The position numbers and the translations under genes are program-made. A stretch of DNA of 7,343 nt from Acidobacteriota bacterium. Its GTDB lineage: Bacteria; Acidobacteriota; Terriglobia; Acidiferrales; UBA7541. The notes under the pieces were generated by a model that was not told the DNA's origin, ran no database searches, and was given only the letters and a program-made list of their open reading frames with translations. This document shows, piece by piece, positions 7,081 to 7,343 of the stretch (positions within the stretch are counted from its first letter, which is position 1; every line of letters begins with the position of its first letter). The stretch is from NCBI GenBank assembly GCA_003161495.1, contig PMOP01000517.1, positions 1 through 7,343 of the forward strand. Direction: 5' to 3'.

Positions 7081-7115
7081 TTGCGGCAAGGAACCGGTCA
7101 GGTCCCTTGCCGCAA
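7081..7115 (-). terminator. Strong stem-loop after the upstream gene, probable terminator or mRNA-end hairpin
   Basis: Twelve nucleotides after the stop codon of the partial gene at 7128, the minus-strand RNA can form a 15-bp stem (TTGCGGCAAGGGACC with GGTTCCTTGCCGCAA, one G-U pair) closed by a 5-nt loop, TGACC. Its position is typical of a 3' terminator. It is followed by GCGGATGCCCCC rather than a U-tract, so it may be a weak or factor-assisted terminator, or a 3'-end stabilising hairpin. Confidence 0.55.
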
Positions 7116-7127
7116 CACGGAAAATGC

Positions 7128-7343
7128 TTACTTTTCGAAGTCTTCGAAGGCGCCGTTGTCGGTGCAGACCAGTTCCATGATGTCCCAGTCAGGCTTCAGT
7201 TGAAAATTCAACTGGGTTTTCCATGGCTTTACGAGCACTTTGGGGTCTTCGATGTTGATATCGATGGTCATATTGTCGCGATCGACGCGGTGAAAACGCT
7301 CGATGACGTGCAATTGATCGCTGTGCGGATGGCCGTCGCGGTC
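7128..7343 (-). CDS. Conserved uncharacterised protein, C-terminal 71 residues (5' end outside window)
   Basis: An open frame enters from the window edge and ends with TAA at 7128. The visible part contains HPHSDQLHVIERFHRV, then DIEDPKVLVKPW-type residues (IEDPKVLVKPW), then a tail with ELVCTDNGAFEDFEK. I recognise this style (H-x-D-x-L/M-H-V-I-E-R-F ... I-E/D-D-P ... K-P-W ... C-x-[DE]-N) as the C-terminus of a conserved hypothetical family of roughly 200-350 aa frequent in Acidobacteriota and some Proteobacteria. Its members look secreted and have no assigned function. The recall is from memory and was not searched. An internal TTG at 7313 should not be taken as the start, because the frame and the family motif continue upstream of it. 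It is probably a separate transcript from the receptor, given the stem-loop and 436-nt gap. Confidence 0.75.
   Translation of the reverse strand, partial: DRDGHPHSDQLHVIERFHRVDRDNMTIDINIEDPKVLVKPWKTQLNFQLKPDWDIMELVCTDNGAFEDFEK

Overview
The window looks like a piece of an Acidobacteriota chromosome (probably a Terriglobia / Koribacter-like lineage). The main reason is a very large Oar-type TonB-dependent receptor: an N-terminal carboxypeptidase-regulatory-like domain, then motifs such as LNGRNF, HGSAYAYGRDTAFDARNYF and FFNILNHPNF that typify the expanded receptor family of that phylum. Two secreted proteins of kinds common in the same group accompany it. The taxonomy is an inference from protein style, not from a marker gene. 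All recognisable genes lie on the minus strand, so the region reads from high to low coordinates.

Layout in the direction of transcription: (1) 7343-7128, the last 71 codons of a conserved uncharacterised protein that runs off the window, followed by a strong 15-bp stem-loop (7081-7115). (2) 6692-7080, an AT-rich non-coding region with two hairpins and no firm promoter. (3) 6691-2780, the intact 1303-aa TonB-dependent receptor, ending in a good intrinsic terminator (2728-2762). (4) 2615-2718, a 104-bp inverted pair of GTAG-headed hairpins that looks like a REP/BIME-type repeat. (5) 2565-1072, an alpha/beta hydrolase with a twin-arginine signal. Its start is better placed 27 nt inside the longest possible reading frame, where a Shine-Dalgarno sequence supports it. 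(6) 1070-1 (cut by the window edge), a secreted LVIVD-repeat beta-propeller protein. It starts one nucleotide after the hydrolase stop and is therefore almost certainly co-translated with it.

Working model (inference): the receptor brings a substrate across the outer membrane, or binds it there. The Tat-exported hydrolase and the propeller protein form a separate two-gene periplasmic or surface unit. The receptor's terminator and the REP pair separate it from the hydrolase unit, so the two parts may be neighbours without sharing one message. No mobile-element gene, CRISPR array, tRNA or rRNA was found. The least ordinary signals are the paired REP-like repeat, the one-His-per-blade pattern in the LVIVD protein and the clustered even-numbered cysteines of the receptor.
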